64,000 bases of DNA, from NCBI GenBank assembly GCA_022829145.1, contig CM040764.1, forward strand, positions 5,072,875-5,136,874. The letters run 5' to 3'. Both the position numbers and the translations under genes were made by a program. This document shows positions 26,101 through 39,200 of this stretch, in pieces. Numbering within the stretch: the first letter of the stretch is position 1; every line of letters begins with the position of its first letter. Below the pieces are notes generated by a model, which saw only the letters and a program-made list of their open reading frames with translations, was not told where the DNA came from and made no database searches. The stretch comes from Albula goreensis (Eukaryota > Chordata > Actinopteri > Albuliformes > Albulidae).

Positions 26101-28254
26101 GTAAAACAGGGCAGGCCAGGCTTGGATGGAGTAATCTGGTCCAGCTCAGATTCTGTGAAGAACACAAACAGCAGTGTGAATATAATTACACAGGACTTCA
26201 AGACCGCCATGATAAAGAACCAACTTAGCAGATCAGGGTCCTTAAACCTCCATTTTGTTAGACACAGAAATTAATCAAAGCGAACCGCAAGAGGTGAATA
26301 CCGGAATATGACTAAGTAACCATCGAATTATGTACACAAAAAAAAAAATTGACAATGTTCACAGCAATGCACAATGGGAACACATTGTTCTGCAGAATTC
26401 TAAGAACAAAGAGCATATCCTGTCACAGAAAATCCCCCAAACTCACCTCAGTTCTTGGCACATGGGTACAAGGAACACAGGGATTTCGTTTAGTTTCTAC
26501 TTGCACTGGTTTAACAAAATTGTTGATATTGCCCAAGAGACTTCTGTGATTCCACAGGCCTCGTGTACTGATGGATAACGCAGACATTTTTTTTTTTTTA
26601 TCCCTGAAATGTGTCGAAGGTTTGTGTGTTGGGAGAAGGCCAGACACGAGGCACGGGAAAGTGAGACGTTTGGTTAAATACAATTCCTTGCATGACCTTC
26701 ATGTGGGAGATTACGAGCCAAGTACACTGACACATTAACACAGAAAGAGATGAGGGCACTTTCAGTTGTGCATAGCAATGTAAAACCAAGTTTAATGGCT
26801 GTGACCCAAGTGTCCCACCTAGGCCAAGGCTGGTTTCATAAAGAAAAAAAAAATAGGAAGGTAACTGGAAACACTCCAAAGAATCCTCAAAGGGACCTCT
26901 GTTTCTTCTTTACACATCGACCTTACATCATTGGAGCCATACAAAACAAACAGCATTACATTCTGGCTGTGACTTTTTCCTGAATATCTAAAGTATATTA
27001 TCCTTGTCAGCTTTTGAGCTATGGTACCTGGCTTTAATAATAAGATTTGTGAGCAGAGAAGTGGCAAATAAAATAATCCTCTGAGGATTATTTCAGAGTG
27101 ACCCCAAAGAAAATAGTTTTGTTGTGCTTGTTTTGACAGAAACACATGGCTTAATAGGGGACTTTCCTATGAATACAATACTGTGTATGTACAAACACAC
27201 ACGCATTGAGTTTCCATTTATACCACATCGCATTTTAACGCTACTCACCTGGTACCAAGTAAATCCAGTACTTTAACAATAAAAAGACAATGTATTCCAC
27301 GATATTGTTATCTTAATGGTTCTATTTTATTGTTGAAACACACAGTCGGAACGGTAAACGCGCTGTGTCGTGCATGTCCTCAAAACAGAGTTTAAAAAAC
27401 TGTTTCTACTGCACAGTCCATCTTAGGATGTACAGCTAATGGGGCAGTGAAGCTGTTCACCATTAAGAATCTAATTTAACAGTTTTACTTGGGTTTAAAT
27501 GTTTTAATGAGCAGCATTACAACACTTTCAACCAAACAAATCTTACCGGGCTTCTGTGAGCGTACTGTGCGTGTGACCTCTGGTTCCGGGTCGACGGGAG
27601 GCAAATGCTGACCTAACGTTTCCAAATTGTATTTATACTGTAATCGAGTGGAACATTCCAGTAATTGGGAATTCAGTTAAATTTCAATTCTTCCCTTTTC
27701 TTAAAGATGAAGAAAATGTACAATTTATAAGTAGATTTTTATCATTTAAATTCAATTTACTATGTGCATTATTTATGCAAATAAGTAAAATATAAACATT
27801 TGTATTTATTTGAATTGAACTGACTTGGTTTCTCCCGCACTTCTGAAGGAATCCTTTCAATCCATTCAGTGCTGGCTGGATGGGGGAATGACTGGCCAGG
27901 GTCTGATTAGGCAGGGGGAGTTTGGATGTCATTGAAGACCCCCTGTATAAAGATTAATGTTTATTTGTATTTTTATACTTTTACCACTTTCACCTGCACA
28001 TCTGAACACAAATAAACAGCATGAGCACCATTTTTGGATTTTTGGCCTTGCTTCTATGGGCATCCTGTCACAGTATCTAATTGTTTTCTAGTATAATCTT
28101 GTCTGAGGACAGGTCAAGACATTTTCAACTGTAATATACAATTTTATCATCGCAAGACAATATGCCACATGTGAAAATAATAAAATAAGTATTAAATGCC
28201 ATTACACTGAAGCATCACACCACTTTTATAAAAGCAACACAATCACATCTGGGG
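23141..28254. other. FARP2-SEPT2 intergenic region
   Basis: About 5 kb between the FARP2 promoter and the SEPT2 poly(A) site. It contains a partial copy of the GATCTGGGATCAG repeat near 24,410 and otherwise AT-rich non-coding sequence. The only gene-like signals form the weak minus-strand candidate at about 26,091-27,600, listed separately. Confidence 0.55.
26091..27600 (-). CDS. Candidate small unrecognised gene with a presequence-like N-terminus
   Basis: Splice-like signals on the minus strand form a plausible but incomplete gene. A donor (AGCCCG|GTAAGA) at 27547 sits below an ETS-like CCGGAA site; another (TACCAG|GTGAGT) is at 27249. A coding-like exon spans 26603-26447: acceptor CATTTCAG, an A-run running into the ATG at 26587, 47 open codons, then donor ACTGAG|GTGAGT. 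Its peptide (MSALSISTRGLWNHRSLLGN...) has basic, hydroxylated and hydrophobic residues and no acidic residue for about 30 positions, as mitochondrial presequences do. An in-phase downstream exon could be 26152-26091. A membrane-like segment read just upstream (about 26,210-26,153) does not fit the phase. I do not recognise the protein and found no terminal exon; it could be a lncRNA or chance. Confidence 0.25.
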
Positions 28255-30093
28255 AAAATTGGTTTAATAGAAACTTTATTACAACAAGACAGTATTCAAC
28301 AAGTTTTTTTTAAGTCATTGAAAGACTGGAAGGTACTGAAACCGGAGACATTGGAATGTTAACCAATTTGACAATGTGGAGGGGGTGTAACTATGGAGAT
28401 GTGCTAATTTGATGAAAGACTACAGGTCCCAGTCTACAACGACCCCACCCAAAAACAACAACCCAGCTCGGCTGCGTGGAAGACTTAAATTTCCCCAGGT
28501 GGCATAGATATTAAGAACCAGTGCATCTCTGCACAAGACACGTGGCTGTAAGTCCTTCATTGATCAAAGGTCAAGGGTCACAGACAAGAGTCACAGTGTA
28601 AATACAAGTTCGACACAAACCACCGAGCACCGAAAGCCGAGTGGTGGGACAGCATTGCGTGTTTGAGAAAGTGACGCTTGGAGAGAAACACAAACAATCC
28701 TTCAAAAAATGCATTCACTGTAGCTAAAATGAAACAAGAAGAATAATTTAAAAATGCGGAGACCTGTTTTACGAGGAATGTGTTATGCGTTTACACATAT
28801 TTAAACATGGTAAAAGCCCTTAGCTGTGGTTGCAATGAAAACTGCTTTGATGTTGCATAGTCAAAAGACACACCCTACTTTCAAGTAAGGTAAACCATTC
28901 CTTAAAAACATAAAACATCAGCTTGGAAGGACTGAATTCTAGTGACAGCCTGAAAGTAAAGGAAAGCCTCAAGTCCTATTTTACGGACATTTAGTATATT
29001 TTTCTAGCTCTAGCTATATGCTGGTACAAAGAATATACAATATGCACAAATATACTTTTATTATCCAACCATTCAATGAATGTAGCTACTGAGCTTTCTG
29101 TCTTGCATGGTCCTGTATTCTTCAGTGAGAGATTCTGCTGACTTTCACAGTCAGACCTTCATTTGTCCAGCAACAATCTATAGCTAAAGGTCTTAAAAGT
29201 CTTTATATGAGTCTAATCTGCTAAAATTTTCAACAGACCCAATTCAAGACCATGTATATGGAGTTTGGGTAGGCAGCACATAGCTGAATACAGTACGCTC
29301 TAGAGTGCAGGGGCTTCGCTGATTTAAAATGGCTGCAGCGTTTGGCTTTATTATCAAAATCTAAAAAAAATGACGATAAATCAAAACAAAAAGGAAAAAA
29401 TGGCTCTTCGTAATGAAACCTGCACCTCTCTCCAGGGGGTGCTCTTCATATTGATAACTGGCGTAGCACAAAATAATAATGGTACAAGTTAAAATAGCAT
29501 AGACAACGTGTTTGAATACAAAAACGTGAGACAACACTATTTATAAAAGACGAGTCGCTAAAAGGAGTGGAGTAACGGTGGCAAGCAGCTGTGATGGCAG
29601 TTGAGGACCGGTCTCTCCCTGTGTTCCTCGCTCCCCTCCGATGGGCTGATGGGATAGTCCATGACCTGGTGGGGGGATAAGGGGGGGCAGACCACACTCA
29701 TTATACCTGCCCTCACAGCAAGGCGTGACTCAGATGGGGCTTTAAGCCCGGAGGGCTACAGGACCTCTGTCTGTGCAAACTGCAAGCTCTTACTGGGAAT
29801 GTGGATTTTCTTTTTTCTTTACACAAGACTTTTGTGTTAAGACAATATGAAGTAAATATGCCACGAAATGCAGGACAACAAACAAAGACATACATATAAA
29901 AAATATATATATTACCAAATACCTACATCAGATACAGGACACTATATGTTGTGGACCAAATAAACACTGCAATTATGGGGGAAACAAGGTACGTCTTCTA
30001 AAAAAAAAAAAAAAAACAAAAAAAAAGCAGATGGTTGCTCCATGTTACCTTCGCTCTGCCTTCAGTCTGTCTTTTTCCCACCTACCGTTCTCT
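28255..30093 (-). other. SEPT2: SEPT2 3' UTR and poly(A) signal
   Basis: Below the stop codon (30096-30094) about 1.8 kb without a long open frame leads to an AATAAA on the minus strand at 28280-28275, followed by T/G- and A-rich sequence. This is taken as the cleavage signal, giving a 3' UTR of about 1.8 kb, similar in size to mammalian SEPT2. An A17 run lies near 30,000-30,016. Confidence 0.6.
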
Positions 30094-30185
30094 TCACATC
30101 TGCTGGCTGTCCCCTTCTCCATCTCCCTGCTTCTGCATCTGCGCCTGCATCTTGGCGATCATTTCCTGCATGCGTCGCAGCTGTT

Positions 30186-30226
<41 letters not shown>

Positions 30227-33200
30227 GCAGGACTCTGTCCACAATCCCAAAGCCATGACCTGGTTGGATTGTTTCATCCCCAGCAAGCACTGATTTGAGA
30301 CTGATGCTAACAGGAAAATTTTACGGTATCCACATTTTCAGACTATATTAAACCAAGTCTATGACAAAATTGATATGTAAAAAACAGACAAAATTGTAAT
30401 GCCAACTTATGTAAATGTTGCTATGTATTGATAGTGACACTGGTGTATGGTAGGTGATCTTACCTCAGCCTCCTTCTCCTGGAGGATCATGTCCTTGTCC
30501 ATTTCCTCCGGCTCTGGGCCCTTTCTGTGTCAGGTGCAGGGTGACAGTGAGCTCACTGATTGTAGTGATGGTGCAATGAACATGATACCAGAAATGGGCG
30601 GGGCTACAATGTCAATCACTGACTTGCTTTCAACCAATCAAAAGGGTTCGCTCTTCACAACTAAACACATCCGATTGTTTTTAGTCAGCAAGCTGCTGGT
30701 ATCTCCCCACATTTTTGGTGTCATGATAACTCAATCACCCAATACTAATTAAAAACATTGCTTCATGAGATTTCATAATCACAACTTAATATCTTTCACA
30801 GAAAAATGCTACATTGTGATTTAATGAACTCAATATCATAAATAAAGTTTTACCTTTAATTGATCAAGAGGATAAAGCATTTTTTTGAAAACTGACAATT
30901 GTGTTCAACTGAAACTGTGAGTCCCAGGTCAGCTTTGCAACCTTAGGAACTCAAGAAGCTACTCAGCACTGCTCCTGCTCTTCTCCTGTATGGCGTCGTG
31001 GTGTGGTGTTAGAGTCCAAAGTGGAGGACTGGAAAGTGACATATATATTAAGAAGAGAGGAGTGGGTGAGTGTGAGGTGAGGTAGGAGGAGGAAGGAGGT
31101 GCAGAATTGTGCAGGAGGAAAGAAGCAGCAGCGGAAGCAGAAGAAGTGAGGTGGCAAGCTGAGGGGCGGAGCGGAGGCGGAGCTCCAAGCGGTACCTCCC
31201 CCCCTTCCCGGGCTCTCGGCCAGTTATGGGCCGGCGCTCCGCTGACCGGTGGGACCCAAGCACCATCGGCGCCCGGGGGCACGGCAGCGAGATGGCCCCC
31301 CCTCTGGGCTGGCGCTGTCCTGATGATTCATATGAATGGGCATACACAAGGGATTAAATATGTGCAAAAAAAAATGCTCACGCCAACCCCCACCTCCTCT
31401 CTGGGGGTTTCTACAGACTGCGACCCAGAAAAACGCAGTGCGAAACAGAGACGGTCCCTGAGTCTGATCCCACAAATAATCGCTCCTTTAAATGAAACGA
31501 TATTTCATTAACGATGCCCTTTTGATGACCCCAAAGCTCTGAACGTTTCTACATCACAACATTAAAGCAATTGGAACTCAATCAGACAAATCTCTGAGCA
31601 ATTTTTGGAACACATCTCTAATGATAAAAACATGCCCAGAGAATCTGCTTCTTTTGCCTTGGGCGCACAGGCCATTTATGTGTGCTGACTGACAGGAATG
31701 TACCAAGAGAAGACATCCTCTGTCATGGATATTAGAAATCTACTTGTGGGCGAAATAGCCAGATTTTTTCGTTTGATTTTTGCTGATGGAAAAAGGGCAT
31801 CAATGCAGTGATGTCTCTGAGAAGGATGGTAACCAATCAAATCACTGTTCCACACAGCCTTCTATGTAGATATTCAGTCACTAGGCAGTTCTGGTCCCCC
31901 AAAAAGAAATGTCCCATAAAAACTAGTGCTGTGGAGGCAGAGTGCTCAGAATGAGATCCTCATTCCAGGCCCAATGGCTGTGTTGGGACTTTGTAGGACC
32001 ACAGGCTTCACCTGATCTTTCTCACAGCCTATCACATGACCTCCACCACCACTGCAGGAAGTGGGACACGTCTTATCAGCTGCTAAGAGAGATAGCTTTG
32101 CGGCTGTCAGCCCAATCGGGCCTGTTTGCAACGAAACACGAACTTGCCTGAACTTCCTTATACACCTTGGAAATGTCTGAACGTCTCTAAACGGAGCTCT
32201 ACATGGAGTTTATACACCCACATAAGCCCTGTGTGAGGAGGTACACAGTGTGACTTCAGGCCTTCGCCCTGTCTGGCTGCAGCAGCGGCAGCACTAGGGC
32301 TTCGGCACACAGGCCCAGACCAGACCCAGTGGGCCTCAGATCCTCCACCACAAAATAGTTGACCACCTGCCACATCAAACACGCGCGTTAACACTCGAGA
32401 GTGGTCCACTTTCCTTCCAAAAAGCACAACGCGGACGTTTTCCCAGAATCTTGACGGGTCCTACAGCGTATGCAAAAAAAAGAAAACCACAAGACTTTCT
32501 GTTCTGTATTAGAAGCTATTTCAGACGCTGTACAAGGTTGTGTTTCAAACCCAAAGAACAGTGGCTATCTAAGATCTATGAATTTGAAGTGTTTTGACCG
32601 TATGTGAAAGGTACTCATTTTGACACGACTTGAAAACGCTTATTCTCAAAATGGGATTTGAAGGGAGTTCACCTACTGAGTCTCGAATCTACTGTTTTTA
32701 CTGCCTTAACTATATTTTAAAGACACCCAGATCATGTTTGCTGTAGTTGTAAAGCCATTGCTGATAACCATTTTGATTCTCTCTAGAGTATGTTACAGGC
32801 ATTTTTATCCTGTTCTGAGTATTTTTACTCTAAATATAGTACTAACAAGCATTTTCATTCTTTTAAGAGTAAGCAAAGGACATTTTTATTTTCTGTACTT
32901 TCTGAGTATTTTTTTAACTATAAATATAGTACTAACAAACATTTTAATTCTTTTAAGAGTAAGCGAAGGGCATTTTTACTTTCTGTATTTTACTAGAAGA
33001 TCTTTTTTTACTCTATATTATACTGAAAGAAACTGATTACGGTGTGCTGATGGGGTATTATCAGTCTCAGTACTGTAATTGAATGGTGTTTTGAGTCTCT
33101 ATGCTGTATTGAAGATGCACAATGTTCTGTGCAGTAAGATAAGGGCGCGGTTGTTCTCTCTGCTGAGCGTGTCAGCGCTGGGCCCGGGGGAGGTGAGGGG

Positions 33201-36200
33201 GGTGCAGTACAGACAGGCAGACAGACAGGTACGTACGCAGGAGACAGAGGCAGAACGTAACCATGTGAGGACAACCTGCCGCCCCGTTTGAGGCGCTCCG
33301 AGCGGAAGTTCTCGTAGTGCAGGTCCTGGGTCACTTCCTGCAGGTCCTGCATGTGGGTGCTGGGGGGAGGAGAGGGGGAGGAGGGAGGGAACGACAGTCA
33401 TGCTTCAGTCAGAACATAACGTCCTGTTTGAACTGCCTGACCTGAACACAGAGTACAAACAATATCCTCATAACTATATTTTGCCCAAAATGAAATGAAA
33501 TTAGTGTCTGGATAATATATCGATGACCACTGACATCTCCATAAAACTCTATTACTGTACTGTTGCCCATGCCTGTAACAGACTGTCACAGAATGGATCG
33601 CTCAGTGTGCATTGGCGTGCTGCCTGCAGCAGGTGGCAGCAGCGGGCTCGGTGAGGCCATCACTCACATCAGCATGGTGCGCAGCTTGAGGAAGTCATTG
33701 TGTTCGGGGTTCTCCACCTCCACCACGCCCCAGGGGTACAGCCGGCCCCTCACCTTCTTCCCCTTGGCCTCGATCTGCTGGTTGGAGCCCACCACTGCGA
33801 ATGGGATACTTGCCTGTAGGGGAGGGGGCAGGGGGTCACATGATTACAGTCACGATTGCCATGCTGGGGCCTGTGTTAGAACCTGTGCTGCACAGAACAT
33901 TGTGTACCTGGACACAGTCATCAGCTTGCACTATTAGTGAAGCTCCTGTGTGCTGTCTGTGTGTCTGATAGTGGTGCACAGGATAAATATACCCTGGGAA
34001 TTAGTTCAGTACATTTAATTACAGTGGTGCTTGAAAGTTTGTGAACGCTTTAGAATTTTCTATATTTCTGCACAAATATAACTTAAAACATCATCAGATT
34101 TTCACACAAGTCCTAAAGTAGATAAAGAGAACCTAGTTAAACCAATGGTCTTGAATTTCCTCCATTTGTACACAATCTGTCTGACTGTGGATTGGTGGAG
34201 TCCAAACTCTTTAGAGATGGTTTTCTAACCTTTTCCAGCCTGTCTGTCGAGCATCAACAACTCTTTCTCTGAGGTCCTCAGAAATCTCCTGTTCGTGCCA
34301 TGATACACTTTCACAACATGTGTTGTGAAGAGCAGACTTTGATTGATCCCTGTTCCTTAAATAAAACAGGGTGCCTTTTCACAACTGATAATTATCCCAT
34401 TGATTGAAAACACCTGACTCTAATTAACTTTCAAATTAACTGCCAATCCTAGAGGGTCACATACTTTTGCCACTCACTAATATGTAATATTGGATCATTT
34501 TCCTCAATAAATAAATGACCAAGTATGATATTTTTGTCAAATTTGTTTAACTAGGTTCTCTTTATCTATTTTTAGGACTTGTGTGAAAATCTGATGATGT
34601 TTTTAGTCATATTTATGCAGAAAATATAGAAAAAGGGTTCACAAACTTTCAAGCACCACTGTAAATTAGGTTCCATTAATTAAGGGCTGCAAGGTCAAAT
34701 CTCAGGCGTACCGACAATAAGCTTTACATCTGTCCAGCAGTAGCCCAAGGCTTCAGGAAGCCCATAACAGAAACAGCCGTCAGTCACTTTAAAGCAATCA
34801 AAATGGTTTCTTAAAGAACGGAACAAAGCCTTAAAATGGCATCTAATAGGTCCACCCATTTGTTGAGTCATGGAGCCTGATTCTTCCATCACTAATAAGC
34901 ACACAAGAGAGATAATGGGACACTAGAGGTGATTTGTATTTGGCCAGCAGAACCTTCAGAATCCGGGTCTGTTCCTTGAAATCCTCGTCCTCGTCGGACT
35001 CAGCATCAGGGAGATGGTAGATTTTGATGCCGTGTTCATCGATCTCATCCAGGATCTACGAGATAAAACAATCAATAGGTCAACCTTCATCATCAGAAAA
35101 ACCCTGCGAGTCAATCCAAAGCAATTTTCCAACATACACAAGCGTAGCTTTTTTCCCCCATTGCGTGACAAATTCTGTACCATATATTTTTCGCGTCAAG
35201 ACGCCAGTGTGAACCAAATGAATACATATTCATCTCTTCCCTCCGAGCCACTTGTGAAAAACAAATCTCTGCTAACGCGCGTGATTTGTGCTTTGATCAG
35301 AGACGGCTCGATGCACAGCGCTCTGAAGCCCGCAAAGCAGAGGGAGCTCTTTCTGCCTCACTGGAGAGTGACAGCTGCAGTGTGAAGCTCTAGCCTGACA
35401 CAGTGTAGTGAGGACCACAGTGTGGAGCTCAAGCCTAACACAGTGTAGTGAGGACCACAGTGTGGAGCTCAAGCCTAACACAGTGTGTAGTGAGGACCAC
35501 AGTGTGGAGCTCAAGCCTAACACAGTGTAGTGAGGACCACAGTGTGGAGCTCAAGCCTAACACAGTGTAGTGAGGACCACAGTGTGGAGCTCTAGCCAAA
35601 CACAAACCAGTTCAGCGATGCCTGCAGTGTGTGTAGCTCTAGCCTGACATACAGTAGTGTAGTGAGGACCACAGTGTGGAGCTCAATCCTAACACACTGT
35701 AGTGAGGACCACAGTGTGGAGCTCCAGCCTGACACAAACAGCAGAATGGGGGCTGCAGTGTGGCGCATACCCTGCGCTTCAGCCTCTCTCTCTCCCTCAG
35801 GGTCAGCGTGTCAGCCTTGGCGATGACCGGCACCACGTTCACTTTGTTGTGGATGGCCTTCATGAACTGGACATCCAGAGGCTTCAGCCTGTAAGGCAGA
35901 AAGAATATACAGTTCTTTACCATTAAATACCTATTCATTACTAAAATATACCAATGATGTGTGCTTACAAATCAATCACAGCAAAGCTTCAGAGATTATA
36001 CTTTGATTCATGAATGTCAACTTATAAAACACAGTTTAAAAAAAAAAAAACAGGCAAAAAAAACTCTTTATGCACATAAGGAAATGTTACAGAACCACTA
36101 CTTCAACATACAGCTAAACCGAGGATAGAACAAGCTCCTTTTTAAGAGGCAATTCAGCATGCCACCAGGGGGCGCTGGAACGAAGCTTACCCGTGCCCCA

Positions 36201-39200
36201 GTGGGGAGATGAAGTAGAAGCAGCAGTGCACGCGGTTGTCCACGATGTGCCGGCGGTTCAGCCCGCTCTCGTCGTGGAGGTAACGCTCGAACTGGTCATC
36301 GATGTAGGCGATGATGGTGCTGAAGCTGTGGGCGTATGGGGGGCGGGGGGGAGGAGAGAGTTGAGTGGAACAGTCAAACCCTTGCAGCAGCCTGAGAAAC
36401 AGGACAGCTTATCAGATACAAGCATGAGTCAGGCGCAGAGCTATGTGACATGTCACACACACCCCCCGAGGGGATGCAGAGCCGGGAGAGGGGAGGGAAA
36501 GGGGGAGGGGGCAGTGGAAGCTGGGCGGGTCCCATTTTCTGCTCAGCACCAGCTGTTTCCTGTGCAGAGCATCCTGACGGCCAATCCCCACCTTCCACTC
36601 CACCCCCCATCCCTCACCCCAGGTAAGTGGTGCTTCCTCTTTCTATTCTGCTGCTGCTAGAAGCAGGTACTGAAAACTGCTGCCAGCACCGCTAAGCATA
36701 CAGACTACCACTGATTTACTGTGTCCGCTGTCTCTGTGAGAAAGACAGACCAGGAAGTGTAGCCTGGAATAGGAGCGTTTTGATTCACCACCACGAAACA
36801 GTAAGAAACCCTGTAGTTCAGATGACTGCTGGCTGCTTACTCCACCATTAGGGCAAGGGTCAAAGAGATGTGAAGTTTAGGGAGGAACTGCCAGACTATG
36901 GGTCCTATTTTACCAGTCTACACTCAGAGCACACTAGTCAAAATATTGCACATTAATCTTGAGTAACTGCTGCTAAGTGCATTTCAAAATTATGTGGCAT
37001 CGATTTTGCACAAGTGGAACGTAACAGTTATGTGGCTGCGAAAGTTCAATTCCAGACTGCTAAAAAATGAACTTGTGATATCTGCTCTGACACATTACAC
37101 AATTAGTATTTAAAATTAATGTTGTACTAAGTATTAACTGTATTTTCTACGACGGACAACACCAGTGTACTGTGAAAATAGAGCCCCATGTGTTTCCTGG
37201 TGTCAGGGCTCGAGCGGGTGTGTGCAGTGAAGATGACAGATTGTCAGCTTCAGTGTCATGCAGTGACAACCCTTCGGGGGAGAGAACTGCGGAACAATCT
37301 CAGAGCAAGCTGCATATTTCTATAAGTCAGGCAATGCATTTGGATGTGTGTGTGCCATACTGAGTGTGCAATACTAATAGTGTGTGTATGTGAGAAAGAC
37401 AGACCAGGAAGTACAGTCTGGGATAGGAGCGTTTTGATTAGCCACCACAAAACAGAGCTGTGGAAGACTTGAAAATGCTAGGCTGTGCCATTGTGTGGGG
37501 CATAATCGTTCAGTACACTGTGAATGAAGGCGACTTTCCGATTTCCGGCGGCCCTGGCATTGTGTGCTGGTCTAATCTACACTCCCTGCTCGTCTGCGGA
37601 GTCGAGCGAATGAGGCGCCCGCGGAGGCGGGGTGGGGAGGGAGGGAGGGAGGGAGTGAGTGAGCAGCCTGGAGAAGGTCACTGGTACTTCCTGCTGTTCA
37701 CCCAGCCCTCTCCCACACTGAACAGGAAGTGAGAGGATAAAGGCTCAGGCTCGGTTCAGAAGCTCGACTGCCTCGCTCTCACAGGCCCCGCTCGCTGGAT
37801 AGAGGCCGTACCCCGTCAGCGCACCCTTCCGCTCCCCCTCCCCCACACTTTTCAAATACATTGTTTTTGCTGGATTTCCACAAATATGCTTGACCCTCCC
37901 TTCCAGCAGGACTAAAAGGTCACTTCCTGTGCCATGCCAGCTGTGAAATGTAATACTGTCCTATATATCTCTCTTTCTGCCTCTATCTAATGCATGACAA
38001 TGTACATTTAGTTCTACAAGGAGAGTGAAAATTTCTGAATTGTTATGCTGTTTCTATTTATATTCTTTTACCAGCTAATGGTACATTACACAGTAAAGTA
38101 GTACTGTGTATTTTAGTTGTTAAAATGAACTGAAAATCATCATTTCATTTCAGAGCCTGCCAAACTCAGGATGTTACACCAAAGGACAAAAAGAACTTCC
38201 TATGATGTGTGAGTCAAATGTAAGGACAAAATCACATTTCGGTCTAGCAGATACATAACCACACTATCTGGGGAAGTGTGACTGCGCTAAAATGGGTTAG
38301 CATGAATCTCGTGGCTGGCTTTCAAAGATTTTTTGATAATAGATGTGAACTGAGGCCTTTGTCTGTCTGCCATTGTCATTGGGTTGGGAGTGGTGCCTCT
38401 TCCCCATTTCACCTGAAAGAGGCGGAGGGAACACAGCGAAGTGTCAGAGCCGCACATGAAGGCCCCAGAGCCTGTTTAGCAGTGAGGAGGTGGCGCTCTG
38501 TGGGTGAGCGCTAGTCAGAGAGCGAGCGGTGCGGCGGGCCGTACCAGTCCTGGCTGTTGATGGCGTCTCCGTATCCGGGCGTGTCCACCACGGTCAGACG
38601 GAGCTTCACCCCGCGCTCCTCGATCTCCACGGTGGACGCTTCGATCTGGACCGTGCGCTCGATCTTCTCTGTGGGAGCAAGAAGGAGCAAGATCTCACGC
38701 CTTTCCTCTCGCCCCCCAGCCCTGAAAGCTACCTAGGGCTGACATCAGGTCATTATCTTACCTCACTAATCTTCCAACACAGGGAGTCTCGATTTGCTAA
38801 CTTCCCGAACCAAAACCAATTTGAATTTCAGCGACCCACCCTTAAAACAGTCTGTGCAATGTTTTTCCCCTTATGTGTAAGAGAGCAACTGCAATAAAGA
38901 TTGACACGACTGCCTCTACCCACCCCCCCCATACAGATAACTGTGATCTTTTTTGCAACAAGGCTGGATTCACAGGGACTATTGCATGCAATAACAAGTT
39001 CATCTTGTTAAATGACCCAGTTATCTAACACAAGTTTTTTGCAACAACCGCCTTGTTGAAAACCAAAAAACTTCCCGTTCGTTTTAGAATACCAAATACA
39101 GACAGCAGGACAGCGTCTCAGCAGGTATAACTGCTGACACAGACTGCTGCTGCATGATTTATTGTTTAGTGATATATTCAGATTTACAATGTAGCACAGT

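Noticed and set aside
25872-26210. A 112-codon minus-strand frame with a membrane-like segment (MAVLKSCVIIFTLL...)
   Set aside because: It does not join in phase with the better candidate exon at 26447-26603, and its 3' part is low-complexity. It is kept only as a remark under that candidate.
32734-33036. A 100-codon hydrophobic open frame
   Set aside because: It is produced by the three-copy AT-rich minisatellite in a SEPT2 intron.
35391-35736. Regular repeats resembling a CRISPR array
   Set aside because: The 40-bp units are contiguous with no unique spacers, and the context is a vertebrate intron; this is a minisatellite.
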